From DAOVDI01 sp965373045 (lineage in GTDB: Bacteria > Acidobacteriota > Aminicenantia > Aminicenantales > Aminicenantaceae), in assembly GCA_965373045.1 (NCBI GenBank), contig CBDVEQ010000047.1:1-14590 (forward strand): a stretch of DNA of 14,590 nt, given 5' to 3'. A program made the position numbers and the translations under genes. The stretch's first letter is position 1. Each line of letters begins with the position of its first letter. The notes below the pieces were generated by a model. That model ran no database searches and was not told where the DNA came from. It saw nothing but the letters and a program-made list of their open reading frames with translations. This document shows positions 12,402-14,590 of this stretch, piece after piece.

Positions 12402-14486
12402 ATGAGTCGCCCTATTATTGAGCTGCTTTTAAAACACCGGAATGGTTTGAGTCAGACTAGAATTGCCCGGGAACTTAGATTATTGCCTGAAGACAGCAAA
12501 CGTCTGAAAGATAGACTGGTCCGGCTGGAGAATCGGGGCGTTATCATAAAACTGCGAAAAAAATATTTTGCGGTTCCCAGTTCAAAGTTTGTCCGGGGCA
12601 CCTATTCTCCATCCCAAAGAGGGTATGGTTTTATCATTCCACAGGATGAATTTCTTGAGGACATCTTTATTCCATCCCGCTATTCTGGAGGTGCGCTCCG
12701 TGGCGATATTATTGAAGTCTTTGTAAAAAGAGGTCGAAAAGGCAGGCCTGAAGGAAAAGTCATAAAAATTCTTAAGAAGAAAAGGAGTTTCCTGCTAGGA
12801 ATATATCATAAAAAGAACCAGAGGGAAGATTTCACGCCTCTAGAACCCGATTTTCAGGAAGAGATTCTGCTGCCTGCTGAACAAAAATTTTGTCCGGATT
12901 CGGGGATGGTTGTATCCATCAGCCGGGATTCCCACCACATTGAAAAAGTTTATGGATTTCCTGAAGATCCCGGAGTGGATACTAATGTCATCATTGATAA
13001 ATATGGGCTGAGATCGGATTTTTCTTCCCATGCACAAAAGGAAGCTGAGGATATTCCTATGTCTTTTCCCGAACATGTAATAAAAGACAGGGTTGACTAC
13101 AGGGATTGGACAACTGTGACCATTGACGGCCTGGATGCTAAAGATTTTGATGATGCGGTCAGTATAAAAAAAACTGCTAATGGCCATTACTGTCTGGGTG
13201 TTCATATTGCTGATGTGTCCTATTATGTTCAGCCAAATACAGCCATTGATCAGGAAGCTTTTATGAGAGGGACGAGTGTTTATTTTCCTGATTCGGTCCT
13301 TCCGATGATCCCAGAAAAATTGTCTAATGTCATTTGCAGCCTCAGGCCCGGAGAGGAAAAGCTGACCGTATCTGTGCTTATGGAATTCGGCCAGGAGGGC
13401 GATCTTATCAAGTCGGATATTAATCTCTCTGTGATAAAAACGAAGGAGAGGCTGACATATGATACGGTTTTAAGGATATTGGAGGGGGAAGAAGAAAAGA
13501 TCAAACACCACTCATCTCTTGTGCCTGATCTAAGGCTTATGGCTGAGCTGGCCTCTTTGCTGGGCGAGGTGAGAAGAAAAAATGGAAGTCTGGATTTTAA
13601 CCTGGAGGAACCTGAATTGGTTTATGAAAAGGGAATGTTGGTGAGGATCGTTCCATCTGAAAATAATGAGGCTCATCGGATCATAGAGGAATTTATGGTT
13701 GCGGCCAATGTGGCTGTTGCTGAATTCCTGAGCAGCGAGGATCGTCCTATGATATTTCGGGTCCATCCTCAGCCTGTTCGGGAAAAGATAGCAGGGCTGA
13801 AGAAAAAACTCTCTTTTTTTAATCTTACACTTCCCAACCCGGAAAAATTGACATCCCTGGATCTGCAGCAGATTCTGCGGAACACAGCTGGGAAGGCCTT
13901 TGATAAATATATTATTAAGCAGATTTTAAGAAGCCTTGAACTTGCGGTCTATTCTGAACATAACAGGGGGCATTATGGCCTTGCCAAACAGAAGTATACA
14001 CATTTTACATCCCCGATCAGACGGTATCCGGACCTGATCGTTCACCGGATCTTAAAAAGAGCCTGCAATGAAGAAAAAGATGAAGATGTTCCGTTGGGTA
14101 CAGTGGCAAAACGCTGCAGTGAGCAGGAAAGAAAAGCTGAAGAAGCGGAAAGAGATCTTTTGGATTGGAGAATACATCGATATTTGAGAACAAAATTGGG
14201 GGAAACGCTGAAAGGGGTTGTTGTCGAGTTTGTGAGATCTGGCCTGATCATCCAACTCGAGGATTATTTTCTGGAAGGCTTTGTCTCCTTTTTTGATCTG
14301 GGAGGAGATTATTTTTATAAAAAATCCGAAAGTGTTCTTGTTGGAAAAAGAACAGGGAAAAAGTATTTTCTGGGGGAAAGCGTAGATGTTCTGCTGGCCT
14401 CGGTCGACCCGGTTAAACGCAGGATTGGGCTTTTACTTAAATCGAGTGAAAGAATAATAGGCCGAAGAAGAAGAGCCCAAAGCTAA
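12402..14486 (+). CDS. rnr: Ribonuclease R (RNB-family 3'-5' exoribonuclease)
   Basis: A processive 3'-5' exoribonuclease that degrades structured RNA. Residues 1-60 form a winged-helix-like start (GLSQTRIARELRL). Two cold-shock RNA-binding domains follow, the first marked by RGYGFIIP at 73-80. The RNB catalytic domain starts near 225 with the acidic cluster in DGLDAKDFDDAV (Asp242, Asp248, Asp250, Asp251), continues through ADVSYYV, RGTSVYFP and LPMIPEKLSN, and ends with the YTHFTSPIRRYPDLIVHR segment. A C-terminal S1 domain (about 606-685) includes LKGVVVEFVRSGLIIQL and ends in a short basic tail, RRRR. At 694 residues it is shorter than E. coli RNase R (about 813), mainly for lack of a long basic tail, but has all domains, which argues for RNase R over RNase II. 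Ribosome-binding signals are weak; the start is 7 nt after the preceding stop. Confidence 0.95.
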   Translation: MSRPIIELLLKHRNGLSQTRIARELRLLPEDSKRLKDRLVRLENRGVIIKLRKKYFAVPSSKFVRGTYSPSQRGYGFIIPQDEFLEDIFIPSRYSGGALRGDIIEVFVKRGRKGRPEGKVIKILKKKRSFLLGIYHKKNQREDFTPLEPDFQEEILLPAEQKFCPDSGMVVSISRDSHHIEKVYGFPEDPGVDTNVIIDKYGLRSDFSSHAQKEAEDIPMSFPEHVIKDRVDYRDWTTVTIDGLDAKDFDDAVSIKKTANGHYCLGVHIADVSYYVQPNTAIDQEAFMRGTSVYFPDSVLPMIPEKLSNVICSLRPGEEKLTVSVLMEFGQEGDLIKSDINLSVIKTKERLTYDTVLRILEGEEEKIKHHSSLVPDLRLMAELASLLGEVRRKNGSLDFNLEEPELVYEKGMLVRIVPSENNEAHRIIEEFMVAANVAVAEFLSSEDRPMIFRVHPQPVREKIAGLKKKLSFFNLTLPNPEKLTSLDLQQILRNTAGKAFDKYIIKQILRSLELAVYSEHNRGHYGLAKQKYTHFTSPIRRYPDLIVHRILKRACNEEKDEDVPLGTVAKRCSEQERKAEEAERDLLDWRIHRYLRTKLGETLKGVVVEFVRSGLIIQLEDYFLEGFVSFFDLGGDYFYKKSESVLVGKRTGKKYFLGESVDVLLASVDPVKRRIGLLLKSSERIIGRRRRAQS

Positions 14487-14590
14487 AAGCAGCTTAGCCC
14501 AAAGTCCTTTAATTTAAATAGCGTTTCCCGCTGGCGAAGCTGAACATCAAGCAAGGCTAAAGGGAAGGAGGGGTGGTGCGGCGAAGGGGC
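14487..14590. other. Non-coding tail with small repeats
   Basis: No gene is recognisable after rnr. AGCCCAAAG occurs twice (14474-14482 and 14496-14504), and GCTAA/TTAGC (around 14482-14498) could form a weak 5-bp stem without a T-run, so it is not a convincing terminator. The part from 14523 is more G+C-rich, and blocks at 14523-14566 match 5032-5070 in the opposite orientation. The purine-rich end does not match a tRNA start well. Confidence 0.4.

Noticed and set aside
14474..14504. Possible terminator after rnr
   Set aside because: Only a 5-bp stem and no U-tract; the repeated AGCCCAAAG is direct, not inverted.
14565..14590. Possible start of a tRNA gene at the window end
   Set aside because: The G-rich start faintly recalls tRNA-Ser, but the D-arm consensus is absent and the window ends too soon to test the rest.

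Overview
The window looks like a Gram-negative bacterial chromosome segment of moderate to low G+C. It has periplasmic peptidoglycan enzymes, a PilZ c-di-GMP receptor and a PHP-containing DnaE. The Csd6-type and M99-type cell-shape enzymes, and a relic of an archaeal-type phosphoglycerate mutase, fit Desulfobacterota or a related lineage best. That placement is an inference and I would not assign a genus.

Left part (1-1345): a broken and rearranged region. The window opens inside a duplicate of the 5' part of guaA that matches the intact gene 5.28 kb downstream and then runs into unrelated sequence. Next come a complete minus-strand PilZ-domain gene with a near-consensus promoter and a minus-strand remnant of a phosphoglycerate mutase (apgM type). 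About 300 bp without a convincing gene follow.

Middle part (1326-4903): a three-gene operon behind a strong promoter. It encodes (1) an exported YkuD-fold L,D-transpeptidase or L,D-carboxypeptidase with a C-terminal NTF2-like domain (Csd6/Pgp2 architecture), (2) a single-pass membrane protein I do not recognise, and (3) an exported M99/M14-like carboxypeptidase (Csd4/Pgp1 type) with three tandem C-terminal beta-domains. In Helicobacter and Campylobacter, Csd4/Pgp1 trims peptidoglycan tripeptides to dipeptides and Csd6/Pgp2 trims tetrapeptides to tripeptides, and both steps set helical cell shape. Having both enzymes in one operon around an unknown membrane protein makes this a candidate cell-shape module. 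The M99 metal motif is one residue shorter than expected.

Between this operon and guaA (4904-5236) lies a striking structure: a perfect 13-bp inverted repeat enclosing a perfect 13-bp-stem hairpin. It is followed by a promoter placed so that guaA mRNA would be nearly leaderless.

Right part (5237-14486): housekeeping genes, all on the plus strand. guaA (GMP synthase) and dnaE (replicative polymerase) are adjacent. A promoter then precedes a receiver-like protein that has lost its phosphorylation residues, coaX (type III pantothenate kinase), an unrecognised 213-residue protein and rnr (RNase R). These last four look like one operon. The final 100 bp are non-coding and may hold a degenerate dispersed repeat also seen at 5032-5070.
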